Shown: positions 19,309-28,499, numbered from the stretch's first letter. The stretch: 64,000 nucleotides of DNA from Roseiarcus sp050012775 (GCA_050012775.1 JBEKGN010000002.1:211797-275796); one strand, 5' to 3'. Numbers and translations are program-made. The notes: generated from the sequence alone by a model not told the origin.

Positions 19309-19480
19309 GATTCGACTCCGCCGCGGCGATCCCCGCAGACTCGAGTACCGCATGAGCGATTGATGCGAATTGACGCAGCTCAGCCGCCGTGACGGTCGAC
19401 AGGCCGAACGAGCGCCGCCGCCGTCGCGGGCTTGAGCGCGATCAATGCCGCCTGCGTCCCTCGCGCCTATGCGCATGCGT

Positions 19481-19505
19481 GAAGCAGCGGATACGCCGCT
19501 GCTTC
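19481..19505. promoter_or_regulatory. Perfect 10-bp hairpin upstream of the pyruvate-kinase-like gene
   Basis: GAAGCAGCGG (19481-19490), loop ATACG, CCGCTGCTTC (19496-19505). There is no U-tract, so it is not a standard terminator. It lies about 93 nt before the ATG at 19598 and could be a leader structure, processing site or binding site. The rest of the 19309-19597 gap shows nothing else definable. Confidence 0.4.
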
Positions 19506-19597
19506 CCGCCATTCGGCGGAACGCGCGACATCCGGCCGCGATGCGTTCGTCATGTCGGACTGTTACGAGGGTCTGAAGCATCGTAAGGGCCACGCCT

Positions 19598-21217
19598 ATG
19601 AAGACGCGCTCCATTGAGAAACTGGATGCAACCCCGCAATCGCCGCCGGGCGCCTCGAACGGCGGCGCGCCGGAAACGGCGGCCAGCGAGGCGTTCGCCA
19701 CGATTCTGCGGGTCCGTGAAGAGGTCCGGCGCGAGTCCGAGCGCGTGCTGAAGAGCTGGGGCGCCGCCATCGGGCTTCCCGCCTACCGCCCGTCCGCCAT
19801 GAACCTCGCGCGCTATCTGGCCCTTCGACGCCACGATCTCTCCGACTTGCAGTCGACGCTCTCGGCTCTCGGCCTTTCTTCGCTCGGGCGTTGCGAGGGC
19901 CATGTCATGGCCAATCTCGACGCTGTCGCGGCGGCGCTGTCGCGCATCTGCGGCGCCGACGCCGAACCTTTTCCCGCCGCCGACCTTTGGTCGGAGGGCG
20001 AGCGTCGTCTCCTCGCCCAGCGCCGCCTGTTGTTCGGCCGCGAAAATAACGCGACGGCGATCATGGTCACTCTGCCCAGCGAAGCGGCGACGGACGCCGC
20101 GTTGGTCGAGACTTACGTCGCCGCCGGGTTGGATTGCGCGCGGATCAACTGCGCGCACGACGATGAGCAGGCGTGGGCCGCGATGGTCAAACACGTCAGG
20201 CAGGCGGCCAAGAAGCATGGCCGCGACTGCAAAATCCTGATGGACCTGCCCGGACCGAAATGTCGCGTCGAAACGCTTTGGCCGAACAGGCCCGAGCGGC
20301 TTCATGTGGGAGATTGCTTTCGCTTGGCGGTTTCTCCCGGCGAAGGGAACGCCGGCGGCATGCCGGTCGTCACCGTCGGCTTTCCCGAAGTCGTCGCGCG
20401 TCTGCCTTTTCAGGCGCGGGTTTGGATCGACGACGGCAAGATCCGCGCCCGCGTCGTCGGCGTGGAAGGTTCGGATCGAATCGTCGAAGTCATCGGCGCC
20501 CGCGCCAAGGGCGAAAGGCTTCGACTGGAAAAAGGCGTCAATTTTCCCGGGACGCCGCTCGATCTGCCCGCTCTCTCCGCCGACGACGTCGCGGCGCTGC
20601 CCGCCATCGCCAAGTATGCGGACATGGTCGGCTTCTCCTTCGTCCAGCGGCCTGAGGATATCGTCGATCTCGACCGGGCGATCGGATCGGTCAAGTCCGT
20701 TCGGTCGGCGATGCCGCTCGTCCTCAAGATCGAAACGCCTGAGGCCGTGCGCAATCTGCCGCGTCTGATCGTTCAGGCGGCGGGGACGCGCCCGACCGCC
20801 GTCATGATCGCTCGCGGCGACCTCGCGGTGGAACTGGGACACATCCGGATGGCCGAGATCCAGGAGGAAATCCTCTGGCTTTGCGAAGCCGCGCGGATTC
20901 CCGTGGTCTGGGCGACGCAGGTGCTCGACGATCTCGTGAAAGAGGGGCTGCCGAGCCGGGCCGAAACGACCGACGCCGCGATGGCCCAGCGGGCCGAGTG
21001 CGTCATGCTCAACAAGGGTCCGCACGTCGTCGAAGCCATTCGCTTCTTGTCGGATATCATCGGCAAGATGAGCCGGCACCAAAGCAAGAAATACGCCCTC
21101 CTCGGCGCGCTGCACTCCTGGCCGCTCGATGCGCTCGCGATCGAAGCGGCGCGCCCGCGCCCCGGCGCGGCGAAGCCGAGCGCTTCGCCAACGGCCGTCG
21201 CGACGGCGGACGCTTGA
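19598..21217 (+). CDS. Atypical pyruvate-kinase-like protein with N-terminal extension
   Basis: 539 residues. The first ~150 are an extension of unknown fold, Arg/Glu-rich in part. A pyruvate-kinase barrel with its B domain follows: VTLPSEAATD near 153, ARINCAHDD near 175, LMDLPGPKCR near 210, FPGTPLDLPALSADD near 315, the catalytic lysine region LKIETPEAV near 372, MIARGDLAVELG near 402 and WATQVLDD near 438. The usual allosteric C-terminal domain is missing. The potassium/phosphate-site NFSHG of normal enzymes is NCAHD and the DTKGP-type motif is DLPGP. Activity may therefore be altered or aimed at another phospho-enol substrate. It could be a specialised pyruvate kinase or a regulator. It sits 92 bp before a Sel1 gene. 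Confidence 0.72.
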   Translation: MKTRSIEKLDATPQSPPGASNGGAPETAASEAFATILRVREEVRRESERVLKSWGAAIGLPAYRPSAMNLARYLALRRHDLSDLQSTLSALGLSSLGRCEGHVMANLDAVAAALSRICGADAEPFPAADLWSEGERRLLAQRRLLFGRENNATAIMVTLPSEAATDAALVETYVAAGLDCARINCAHDDEQAWAAMVKHVRQAAKKHGRDCKILMDLPGPKCRVETLWPNRPERLHVGDCFRLAVSPGEGNAGGMPVVTVGFPEVVARLPFQARVWIDDGKIRARVVGVEGSDRIVEVIGARAKGERLRLEKGVNFPGTPLDLPALSADDVAALPAIAKYADMVGFSFVQRPEDIVDLDRAIGSVKSVRSAMPLVLKIETPEAVRNLPRLIVQAAGTRPTAVMIARGDLAVELGHIRMAEIQEEILWLCEAARIPVVWATQVLDDLVKEGLPSRAETTDAAMAQRAECVMLNKGPHVVEAIRFLSDIIGKMSRHQSKKYALLGALHSWPLDALAIEAARPRPGAAKPSASPTAVATADA

Positions 21218-21309
21218 TCCTCGCCGACCGGCGAGCGCTGGACAGGGACGGCGGAACGGCCGATCCTCGCCGCCCAAATGCGACGAATACGAAATCCGGG
21301 AGTTTCGCG

Positions 21310-21930
21310 ATGCGCTCTTCGTTACGACGGTTGACCTTCGCCCTTGTCGCGATTTTCGCGGCGCTCGCGGGGCCCGCGTTCGCGGCCTCGTTCGATGACG
21401 CGATCGCCGCTTACAAGAAGAACGATTTCGCTACGGCGGCCGCCGTGTTCACGCAATTGGCCCAAGGCGGCGACCCGCAAGCCCAGCACAATCTCGGATA
21501 TCTCTATCACGTCGGAAAAGGCGTCGCCCAGAACGACGCTCAGGCGATGATCTGGTATCGAAAAGCCGCCGATCAGGGATACGCTCCGTCGCAATTCAAT
21601 CTCGGCGTCATGTTCGAAGAAGGCCAGGGCGTCAGCGCCGACGCCGCTCAGGCGATCGCGTGGTACACGAAGGCCGCCGATCAGAACTATCTGACGGCGG
21701 AGCAGAAGCTCGCCGATCTCTATATCTCGCGCAGGGACTTCGCCAACGCGCTGATCTGGGTGCGCAAAGCCGCCGATCAGGGCGACGCCGGCGAGCAGTT
21801 CAACCTCGGCTCGTTCTATTTCAACGGCTGGGCGGTGCCGAAGGACAATGCGCAGGCCCGGCTTTGGTATTCCAAGGCGGCGGCCCAAGGCTCCAAGGCC
21901 GCCGCAAGCGTGCTGAAGAAGATGCCGTGA
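21310..21930 (+). CDS. Exported Sel1-repeat (TPR-like) protein
   Basis: 206 residues. A signal peptide of about 27 residues ends in AFAASF, predicting periplasmic location. It is followed by Sel1-like repeats of ~36 residues. Recognisable units start at LAQGGDPQAQHNLGYLY, AADQGYAPSQFNLGVMF, AADQNYLTAEQKLADLY and AADQGDAGEQFNLGSFY, with AMIWYRKA-type helices between them. Such solenoids mediate protein contacts, often for envelope or exopolysaccharide regulation; the partner is unknown. The ATG at 21310 is chosen because it begins the signal peptide. Confidence 0.82.
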   Translation: MRSSLRRLTFALVAIFAALAGPAFAASFDDAIAAYKKNDFATAAAVFTQLAQGGDPQAQHNLGYLYHVGKGVAQNDAQAMIWYRKAADQGYAPSQFNLGVMFEEGQGVSADAAQAIAWYTKAADQNYLTAEQKLADLYISRRDFANALIWVRKAADQGDAGEQFNLGSFYFNGWAVPKDNAQARLWYSKAAAQGSKAAASVLKKMP

Positions 21931-22052
21931 TCGGCGGCGTCCCAGACGAAAGTCTCAATCCGCCGAGGCGGCGAATGTCGAAAAGGTCGTGACAAATCGG
22001 ACAAAAGCAGGGAAGCTGCGGGCAACAAACGCCAAAATGAATTCCAGGGTGG

Positions 22053-22895
22053 ATGACGCAACCGATGGGGCCTCCGAATCTGGATGTTGCGGCAGCGCGC
22101 GTCTGCCCGCCTCCTGCGGCGCCTGTTTCGCCTGCTCTCCTTTCGATCCAAGGCTTGACGGTTCGGTTCGGCGGCATCGTCGCGCTCGACAATGTTCATT
22201 TCGAAGTCGCCCGCGGCGAGATCTGCGGGCTGATCGGCCCGAACGGCGCCGGCAAGACCACGCTCTTCAACTGCCTGTCGCGACTTTATCGGCCGCAGAG
22301 CGGCGCGATCCGCTTCGAGGGCCGCGCCATCGAGCGGCTGGCCAAGCACGAGATCGCGCGCCTCGGGATCGCCCGGACGTTCCAGAACCTCGCGCTGTTC
22401 GGCACGATGACGGCGCTCGAGAACGTCATGATCGGGACGCATGCGATCGCGCAGGGCGGATTTCTCGTCAATGCGCTCGCCCTGCCGAACGCCAGGCGCG
22501 AGGAGCGGCGCATCCGCGAGCGCGCGATGGCCTTGATCGAGGAATTCGGCCTGGGCGCGGTCGCGAACAGCCTTGTCCATGAGCTCCCTTTCGGCACGCG
22601 CAAGCGGGTGGAGCTCGCGCGCGCGTTGGCGCTCGAGCCGAAGCTGCTTCTCCTCGACGAGCCGGCCGCAGGGCTCAATCACGAGGAGGTCGACGCGCTC
22701 AGGGTCGAAATTCAGGCGATTCGCGATCGGCGCGGCGTCAGCGTGCTGCTGGTCGAGCATCACATGAACCTGGTGATGCGCGTTTCCGATCAGGTCGTCG
22801 CGCTCGATTTCGGCCGGGTCATCGCGGACGGCGCGCCCGACGAGGTTCGCTGCAATCCCGACGTGGTGCGCGCCTATCTGGGGGACGCGAACTGA
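22053..22895 (+). CDS. livG: Branched-chain-type amino acid ABC transporter ATPase LivG
   Basis: 280 residues. Walker A GPNGAGKTT near residue 61, a Q-loop at FQNLALFG near 108, the LivG-typical variant signature ELPFGTRKRVELARAL near 170, Walker B LLLLDEPAAGLN near 193 and the switch histidine in VEHHM near 232. The long loop between Q-loop and signature is usual for LivG. First gene of a five-gene importer operon; its stop overlaps the start of livF. The N-terminal ~28 residues are Pro/Ala-rich and the start may be slightly downstream. Confidence 0.88.
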   Translation: MTQPMGPPNLDVAAARVCPPPAAPVSPALLSIQGLTVRFGGIVALDNVHFEVARGEICGLIGPNGAGKTTLFNCLSRLYRPQSGAIRFEGRAIERLAKHEIARLGIARTFQNLALFGTMTALENVMIGTHAIAQGGFLVNALALPNARREERRIRERAMALIEEFGLGAVANSLVHELPFGTRKRVELARALALEPKLLLLDEPAAGLNHEEVDALRVEIQAIRDRRGVSVLLVEHHMNLVMRVSDQVVALDFGRVIADGAPDEVRCNPDVVRAYLGDAN

Positions 22896-23608
22896 TGGCG
22901 GCGCTGTTGGAGATGCGCGGCCTGCGGGCCTTCTACGGCCAGACGCAAGCGCTCTACGACATCGACCTCGCGGTCGAGCAAGGCGGCGTCACCGCCGTGC
23001 TCGGGGCCAACGGCGCCGGCAAGACGACGCTGCTGCGCGCGCTTTGCGCGATGACGCGGCGCGAAGGCGAGATCTTTTTCGACGGCGAGCCCTTCGCTCC
23101 CAGAGAGGCCGAGGACGCCGCGCGCAGGGGAATCGCCCACGCGCCCGACGGCCGCGGCACGTTCCTCGACCTGACCGTCGACGAAAATCTGCGTTTGGGC
23201 GCCTATACGCGGAGGGACCGGGCCGGCGTCGCCCGCGATCTCAGGCGAGCTTTCGACTATTTCCCGCGCCTCGAGGAGCGGCGCGGCCAGCAGGCGGGAA
23301 CGCTGTCGGGCGGCGAGCAGCAAATGCTCGCGATTTCGCGCGCGCTGATGCTGCGGCCGCGGCTGTTGCTGCTGGACGAGCCATCGTTCGGCCTCGCGCC
23401 GCTTGTCGTGAAGGAGATCTTCCGCATCCTCGCCGCGATCAACCGGGAAGAGCGCGTCAGCATGCTCATCGTCGAGCAAAACGCCAATCTCGCGCTCGAT
23501 CTGGCCGATCGCGCCTATCTCCTGGAGACGGGCCGCGTCGCCTTTCACGGCGCCTCGAGCGTGGTGCGCGCCGACGAATCGGTGCGCCGCGTCTATCTCG
23601 GTTATTGA
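22895..23608 (+). CDS. livF: Branched-chain-type amino acid ABC transporter ATPase LivF
   Basis: 237 residues, the standard LivF length. Walker A GANGAGKTT near 36, signature LSGGEQQMLAISRAL near 137, Walker B LLLLDEPSFGLAP near 157 and the switch histidine position replaced by glutamine (VEQNA near 190), as is common in LivF. It shares the TGATG overlap with livG and is followed 8 nt later by livH, showing tight co-translation. Confidence 0.9.
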   Translation: MAALLEMRGLRAFYGQTQALYDIDLAVEQGGVTAVLGANGAGKTTLLRALCAMTRREGEIFFDGEPFAPREAEDAARRGIAHAPDGRGTFLDLTVDENLRLGAYTRRDRAGVARDLRRAFDYFPRLEERRGQQAGTLSGGEQQMLAISRALMLRPRLLLLDEPSFGLAPLVVKEIFRILAAINREERVSMLIVEQNANLALDLADRAYLLETGRVAFHGASSVVRADESVRRVYLGY

Positions 23609-23616
23609 GGGGGGAG

Positions 23617-24489
23617 ATGTTCGCGTTCACCCATCAAGTCCTTTCCGGCCTGGCGATGGGCAGCGTCTACGCCAGCGTCGCGCTGGCGATCGTGATGATT
23701 TACCAGGCGACGCGCCTGGTGAATTTCGCCCAGGGCGAAATGGCGATGTTCTCGACCTATCTGGCCTGGGCGATGATCGACGCCGGCTTGCCCTATTGGG
23801 TCGCGTTTTTCCTTACGGTCGTCATTTCCTTCGTTCTCGGCGCGGCGATCGAGCGGCTAGTCATCCGTCGCTTCGACGGGGCGCCGGTGCTGACCGTGGT
23901 CATCGTCTTCATCGGCCTGTTGGTCATCATCAACAGCTTGGCCGGCTGGCTCTTCACTTATTCCATCAAGAGCTTCGAGAGCCCGTTCCCGGAAACGGCC
24001 CGGTTCGGCGCCGGCTATATCTCGCCGCACGAAATGGGCGCCATCGGCGTGACGCTGGCGATGCTCGCGCTGATCTACGTCTTTTTCCGTTTCACGCCGC
24101 TTGGGCTGGCGATGCGCGCGGCGGCGCAGAACCCGCTGTCCGCGCGGCTCGTCGGCATCAGCGTCGGCCGGATGTTGGCGATCGGCTGGGGGCTCGCCGC
24201 GGCCGTCGGCGCGGTCGCGGGAATGATGGCGGCGCCGATCGTCTATCTCGATCCCAACATGATGGGTGGAATCCTGCTCTACGGGTTCGCCGCCGCGTTG
24301 CTCGGCGGCATCGACAATCCCTGGGGCGCCGTGATCGGCGGTTTTCTCGTCGGGGTGCTCGAGAATATCGCCGGCGCTTATCTCGTCGGGGCCGAAATCA
24401 AGCTTTCGGTGGCGCTTGCGATCATCATCGGCGTGCTCGTGGCCAGGCCCTCCGGCCTATTCGGCCGAGTCATCGTAACGCGTGTCTGA
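23617..24489 (+). CDS. livH: Branched-chain-type amino acid ABC transporter permease LivH
   Basis: 290 residues with about eight membrane segments. The N-terminus LSGLAMGSVYASVALAI and the RLVNFAQGEMAMFSTYLAW motif (near residue 37) are diagnostic for LivH. A GGIDNPWGAVIGGFLVGVLE stretch near 228-247 is the conserved EAA-like coupling region. The ATG at 23617 has GGGGGAG just upstream; an upstream in-frame extension would run inside livF and is rejected. Confidence 0.9.
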   Translation: MFAFTHQVLSGLAMGSVYASVALAIVMIYQATRLVNFAQGEMAMFSTYLAWAMIDAGLPYWVAFFLTVVISFVLGAAIERLVIRRFDGAPVLTVVIVFIGLLVIINSLAGWLFTYSIKSFESPFPETARFGAGYISPHEMGAIGVTLAMLALIYVFFRFTPLGLAMRAAAQNPLSARLVGISVGRMLAIGWGLAAAVGAVAGMMAAPIVYLDPNMMGGILLYGFAAALLGGIDNPWGAVIGGFLVGVLENIAGAYLVGAEIKLSVALAIIIGVLVARPSGLFGRVIVTRV

Positions 24490-24502
24490 AAGGAGCCCTG
24501 GC

Positions 24503-25522
24503 ATGCCCGATGCGCGACCCGCCGCGACGCTCGAACAGGCCGGGCCTCGGCGCGCGCGCGTCGCGGCGATCGGGCTCGCGCTCGTCTGCGTCCTTGCGTT
24601 GCCGTTCGCGGCGAGCGGCTACCAGACCTTTCAATTTTCCCAGGTCGTCATCTACGCGATCGCGCTTCTCGGCCTCAATCTGCTGACGGGGTTCAACGGG
24701 CAGATCTCGCTCGGCCACGGCGCCTTCTTCGGGATCGGCGGCTATGTCGCGGCGATCCTGATCGTCAAGTTCGGCGTCCCCTATGGCGTAGCGATCCCGA
24801 TCGCGGGAGCCGTGTGCTTCGGCGCCGGATTCCTGTTCGGCCTGCCGGCGTTGCGCCTGGGCGGGCTCTATCTCGCCTTGGCGACCTTCGCCTTGGCCGT
24901 GGCGACGCCGCAGCTTCTCAAGTTCAAGGCGTTCGACGCCTACACCGGCGGCGTCCAGGGCTTGCTGCTGAGCAAGCCGAAGGCGCCGCTGGGGCTGCCG
25001 TTGACCCGCGATCAATGGCTCTACTTCCTGTGCCTCGGTTGCGCGATCCCCCTGTTCTGGGCCGCCGCCAATCTCGTCCATAGCCGCATCGGCCGCGCGC
25101 TGGTGGCGATCCGCGATCATCCGATCGCGGCCGAGACGATGGGCGTCGACGCCGCGCTCTACAAGACCACGACGTTTGGCATCAGCGCCGCCTACACCGG
25201 CGTCGCCGGCGCGTTGATGAGCCTGATCGTCGGCTTTGTCTCTCCCGACAGTTTCGGCTTGTTTCTCTCGCTTTCGCTGCTGGTCGGAATCGTCGTCGGC
25301 GGCCTGGCCTCGATCCCGGGCGTCGTGGTCGGCGCGCTGTTCATCGAGTTCACGCCCAATATCGCCGACCGGATTTCCGACGTGCTGGGCGAAAGCGCCA
25401 AGGCGATGCCCTGGGCGATCTACGGCGTTCTGCTTATCTTGATCATGTACGCCGCGCCGTCGGGCGCCGCGGGCGCCGCCAAGCGGGTGGCGCGGGCGGC
25501 GCAGCGGCTGCGCGGGGGTTAG
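24503..25522 (+). CDS. livM: Branched-chain-type amino acid ABC transporter permease LivM
   Basis: 339 residues from the ATG at 24503, which has AGGAG seven nt upstream; a GTG at 24482 overlapping livH would add seven residues. LivM hallmarks are LNLLTGFNGQISLGHGAFFGIGGY near 54-77, ALRLGGLYLALATFALAV near 118 and VGGLASIPGVVVGALFIE near 271. It pairs with LivH as the membrane channel. Confidence 0.9.
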   Translation: MPDARPAATLEQAGPRRARVAAIGLALVCVLALPFAASGYQTFQFSQVVIYAIALLGLNLLTGFNGQISLGHGAFFGIGGYVAAILIVKFGVPYGVAIPIAGAVCFGAGFLFGLPALRLGGLYLALATFALAVATPQLLKFKAFDAYTGGVQGLLLSKPKAPLGLPLTRDQWLYFLCLGCAIPLFWAAANLVHSRIGRALVAIRDHPIAAETMGVDAALYKTTTFGISAAYTGVAGALMSLIVGFVSPDSFGLFLSLSLLVGIVVGGLASIPGVVVGALFIEFTPNIADRISDVLGESAKAMPWAIYGVLLILIMYAAPSGAAGAAKRVARAAQRLRGG

Positions 25523-25575
25523 CGAGTTCCATCGCGACGCGTTCACAGCGCGCGCGCAACACCAGGGAGGAAGTC

Positions 25576-26787
25576 ATGTTCTCACGACGCGCAATCCTGA
25601 AAGCGGGCGGCGCCGGCGCGGCGGCGCTGGCGATGCGGCCTTGGGCGGCCTTCGCGGCGAACGCGCCGGGGGTCACCGACACGGAGATCAAGATCGGCCA
25701 GACGATGCCCTACAGCGGACCGGCGTCGGCCTATGGCGCGATCGGTCGCGCCGAGGCGGCCTATTTCAAGATGCTCAACGAGCAGGGCGGCGTGAACGGG
25801 CGCAAGATCAATTTCATCAGCCTCGACGACGGTTACAGCCCGCCCAAGACGGTCGAGCAGATCCGTCGCCTCGTCGAGCAGGAGCAGGTCGCGCTGATCT
25901 TCAACAGCCTGGGAACCCCGTCCAATTCCGCGATCCGCGACTATCTCAACGAAAACAAGGTGCCGCAGCTCTTCGTCGCCACCGGCGCGAGCAAGTTCGG
26001 CGATTTCGAGCATTTCCCATGGACGATGGGGTGGCAACCGTCCTACCAGACCGAAGCGCGCATCTACGCCAAGCATATCCAGGCGACGAAGCCGGACGCG
26101 AAAGTCGGCGTGCTCTATCAGAACGACGATTTCGGCAAGGACTATCTCATCGGCCTGAAGGACATGTTCGGCGCGAAATACGCCAGCCTCGTGGTGAAGG
26201 AGGCGTCTTACGAGACGTCCGAGCCGACGGTCGATTCGCAGATCATCGACTTGCAGAGCTCCGGCGCCGACACGTTCGTGATCGCCGCGACGCCGAAATT
26301 CGCCGCCCAGGCGCTGCGCAAGGCCTATGACGTCGGCTGGAAGCCGGTCGAATACCTGACCAACGTTTCGATCTCCGTCGGTTCCGTACTGAAGCCGGCC
26401 GGGCTCGAGAAATGCGTCGGCGTGATGACCGGCGCCTACGGCAAGGAGCCGACCGACCCGAGATGGAAGGACGATCCGGGCCTGCAGATTTGGCGCGACT
26501 TCATGAACAAATACATGCCGGGCGCCGACCAGACCGACGTCAACAATTCCTATGGTTACGGCGCCGCCGCGACGATGACGCAAGTGCTCAAGCAATGCGG
26601 CGCCGACCTGTCGCGCGAGCGCATCATGAAGGAGGCGGCGAACTTGAAGGATTTCCAACTGCCGACCCTGCTGCCCGGCATGACGATCAACACCTCGCCG
26701 ACCAACTACAATCCCATCCGCCAGATGCAGTTGGCGCGTTTCACCGGCCAGAGCTGGGAGCTGTTCGGAGAACTGATCGCCGGCTGA
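25576..26787 (+). CDS. Branched-chain-type ABC transporter substrate-binding protein (LivK-like)
   Basis: 403-residue periplasmic receptor, type I fold. The N-terminus SRRAILKAGGAGAAALAM looks like a Tat-type twin-arginine signal, unusual for LivK. The mature part begins near TDTEIKIGQTMPYSGPAS. Central motifs include NEQGGVNGRKI near 72 and VLYQNDDFGKDYL near 180. It closes the operon; ABC receptors of this clade bind branched-chain amino acids but also aromatic acids, urea or amides. Vanillate-type aromatics would fit the van genes here, but that is conjecture. Confidence 0.87.
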   Translation: MFSRRAILKAGGAGAAALAMRPWAAFAANAPGVTDTEIKIGQTMPYSGPASAYGAIGRAEAAYFKMLNEQGGVNGRKINFISLDDGYSPPKTVEQIRRLVEQEQVALIFNSLGTPSNSAIRDYLNENKVPQLFVATGASKFGDFEHFPWTMGWQPSYQTEARIYAKHIQATKPDAKVGVLYQNDDFGKDYLIGLKDMFGAKYASLVVKEASYETSEPTVDSQIIDLQSSGADTFVIAATPKFAAQALRKAYDVGWKPVEYLTNVSISVGSVLKPAGLEKCVGVMTGAYGKEPTDPRWKDDPGLQIWRDFMNKYMPGADQTDVNNSYGYGAAATMTQVLKQCGADLSRERIMKEAANLKDFQLPTLLPGMTINTSPTNYNPIRQMQLARFTGQSWELFGELIAG

Positions 26788-26792
26788 ACGCG

Positions 26793-26826
26793 CGGGCGGG
26801 CGGGCCATGTTGGCGCCGCCCGCCCG
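26793..26826 (+). terminator. Stem-loop after the liv-type operon
   Basis: Eleven-bp GC-only stem CGGGCGGGCGG (26793-26803) / CCGCCCGCCCG (26816-26826) with a 12-nt loop, starting 5 nt after the receptor stop. There is no proper U-tract (TTCGC follows), so it may act as a weak terminator or mRNA 3' stabiliser. The remaining gap to 27068 has no gene. Confidence 0.5.
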
Positions 26827-27068
26827 TTCGCACGATCGCCGCCGAAGCGGAAATCCTTGACTTTGTGCGCCGCATCATCGATAAGCCCTTCACCGCGTGA
26901 ATTGCGGTCGATGCGCGCCGGTTGCGTGAAGGGCAAAGCTGTCCTCCTACCGAGCGCCTGTTCGTAAATCCGCTCGACCGCCCGGACACGCAGGGCGTCC
27001 CCCCTTAACGAATATTTGCCGCGGCGCGGATTCTCCGCGCCTTCGCGGCTGTTTGAAAGACATGACCA

Positions 27069-28370
27069 TTGGAAAATTTTAACGGCTTCGGCCTCGCCGC
27101 GCCGCTCGTCACCGCTTTGGCCAAAATGGGCTACGTCAAGCCGACGCCGATTCAGGCGCAGGCCATTCCGGTCCTGATGAGCGGGCGCGATCTCATCGGC
27201 ATCGCCCAGACCGGCACCGGCAAGACCGCGGCCTTCGCGTTGCCGATCCTCAATCGCCTCATCGCCGACAAGCGTCCCGCGCCTCGGGGCGGGGCGCGCG
27301 TGCTGGTGCTGAGCCCGACGCGCGAACTCGCCAGCCAAATCGCGCAGAGCTTTCGCGATCTCTCGGTCGGCTTGCCGTTCGAAATCGCCGTCGTGTTCGG
27401 CGGCGTGCCGCACGGCGCGCAGATCCGGGCGCTGGCGCGCGGACTCGACGTGCTGGTGGCGACGCCGGGGCGCCTCCTCGATCATCTCGACGCGCGCGTC
27501 GCCAATTTGGGCGCCGTCGAATTCCTCGTCCTCGACGAAGTCGACCAGATGCTCGATCTCGGCTTCATCAAGCCGATCCGCCGCATCGTGCGCGATTTGC
27601 CGAGGAAGCGGCAGAACCTGTTCTTCTCCGCGACCATGCCGCCCGACATCCGCCAACTCGCGGGCGAATTGCTGCACGATCCCGCGGAAGTCTCGGTGAC
27701 GCCCGCCGCCACGACCGTCGACCGCGTCGAGCAAACCGTGATCTACGTCGACGCGCCGCGCAAGCGCGACATGCTGGTGGAGCTGTTCGCCGACGCAGCG
27801 CTGACGCGGACGATCGTGTTCACGCGCACCAAGCACGGCGCCGATAAGGTCGCCCGGACGCTCGACGAGGCGGGCGTCAGCGCGCTCGCCATTCACGGCA
27901 ACAAGAGCCAGGGCCAGCGCGAGCGCGCCCTCGCGGCGTTCCGTTCGGGGCAGGCGCGCGCGCTGGTGGCCACCGACATCGCCGCGCGCGGCATCGACAT
28001 CGACGGCGTCAGCCATGTCGTCAATTTCGAGCTGCCCGAGGTCGCCGAGGCCTATGTCCATCGCATCGGCCGCACCGCGCGCGCTGGGCGGGCCGGCCTG
28101 GCGATCTCGCTGTGCGACGCCACGGAGCGCGATTTGCTGCGCGCCATCGAGCGCCTGACGCGGCTGCGCCTGTTCTCGCTCGATCGCCGCGGCGACAAGG
28201 GGCCTAAGCCGGCGCCGGTGGTGCGCAAGGCCGAGACGACGCCCGCGCCGGATCGTCCGCACCATTCGCCGCATCGCGATCCGCGCTCGGCGAACCAGCA
28301 GCCGCATCGCGCCCGCCAAGGCCGCCGCGCCCGGCCGGCTTATCAAGCCAAGAGCGCGCCGGCGCGCTGA
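27069..28370 (+). CDS. DEAD-box RNA helicase (DEVD variant)
   Basis: 433 residues, RhlE-like. Motifs in order: Q motif GYVKPTPIQAQAIP near 20, motif I AQTGTGKT near 47, Ia PTRELASQ near 86, motif II DEVD near 158 in place of DEAD, motif III FSAT near 185 and motif VI HRIGRTARAGRAG near 335. The basic, disordered tail after ~375 likely binds RNA. It unwinds RNA for ribosome assembly, cold response or decay. The start is TTG with no clear ribosome site. An ATG seven bases upstream (27062) is in another frame and stops after six codons; removing one base would join it in frame, so a sequencing error or true frameshift is possible. Confidence 0.85.
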   Translation: MENFNGFGLAAPLVTALAKMGYVKPTPIQAQAIPVLMSGRDLIGIAQTGTGKTAAFALPILNRLIADKRPAPRGGARVLVLSPTRELASQIAQSFRDLSVGLPFEIAVVFGGVPHGAQIRALARGLDVLVATPGRLLDHLDARVANLGAVEFLVLDEVDQMLDLGFIKPIRRIVRDLPRKRQNLFFSATMPPDIRQLAGELLHDPAEVSVTPAATTVDRVEQTVIYVDAPRKRDMLVELFADAALTRTIVFTRTKHGADKVARTLDEAGVSALAIHGNKSQGQRERALAAFRSGQARALVATDIAARGIDIDGVSHVVNFELPEVAEAYVHRIGRTARAGRAGLAISLCDATERDLLRAIERLTRLRLFSLDRRGDKGPKPAPVVRKAETTPAPDRPHHSPHRDPRSANQQPHRARQGRRARPAYQAKSAPAR

Positions 28371-28499
28371 GCTGGCGTCGCCGAACAGGCCCGGGAACGT
28401 TGGGTCTGCAGGGAACGCGCCGATTGTTCGGCGCGGCTTCCCCGCGTCCCGTTCGGGCGGCGGTCGCAAAGGGCTATTTTATACACTGTGGAGGCGCTC

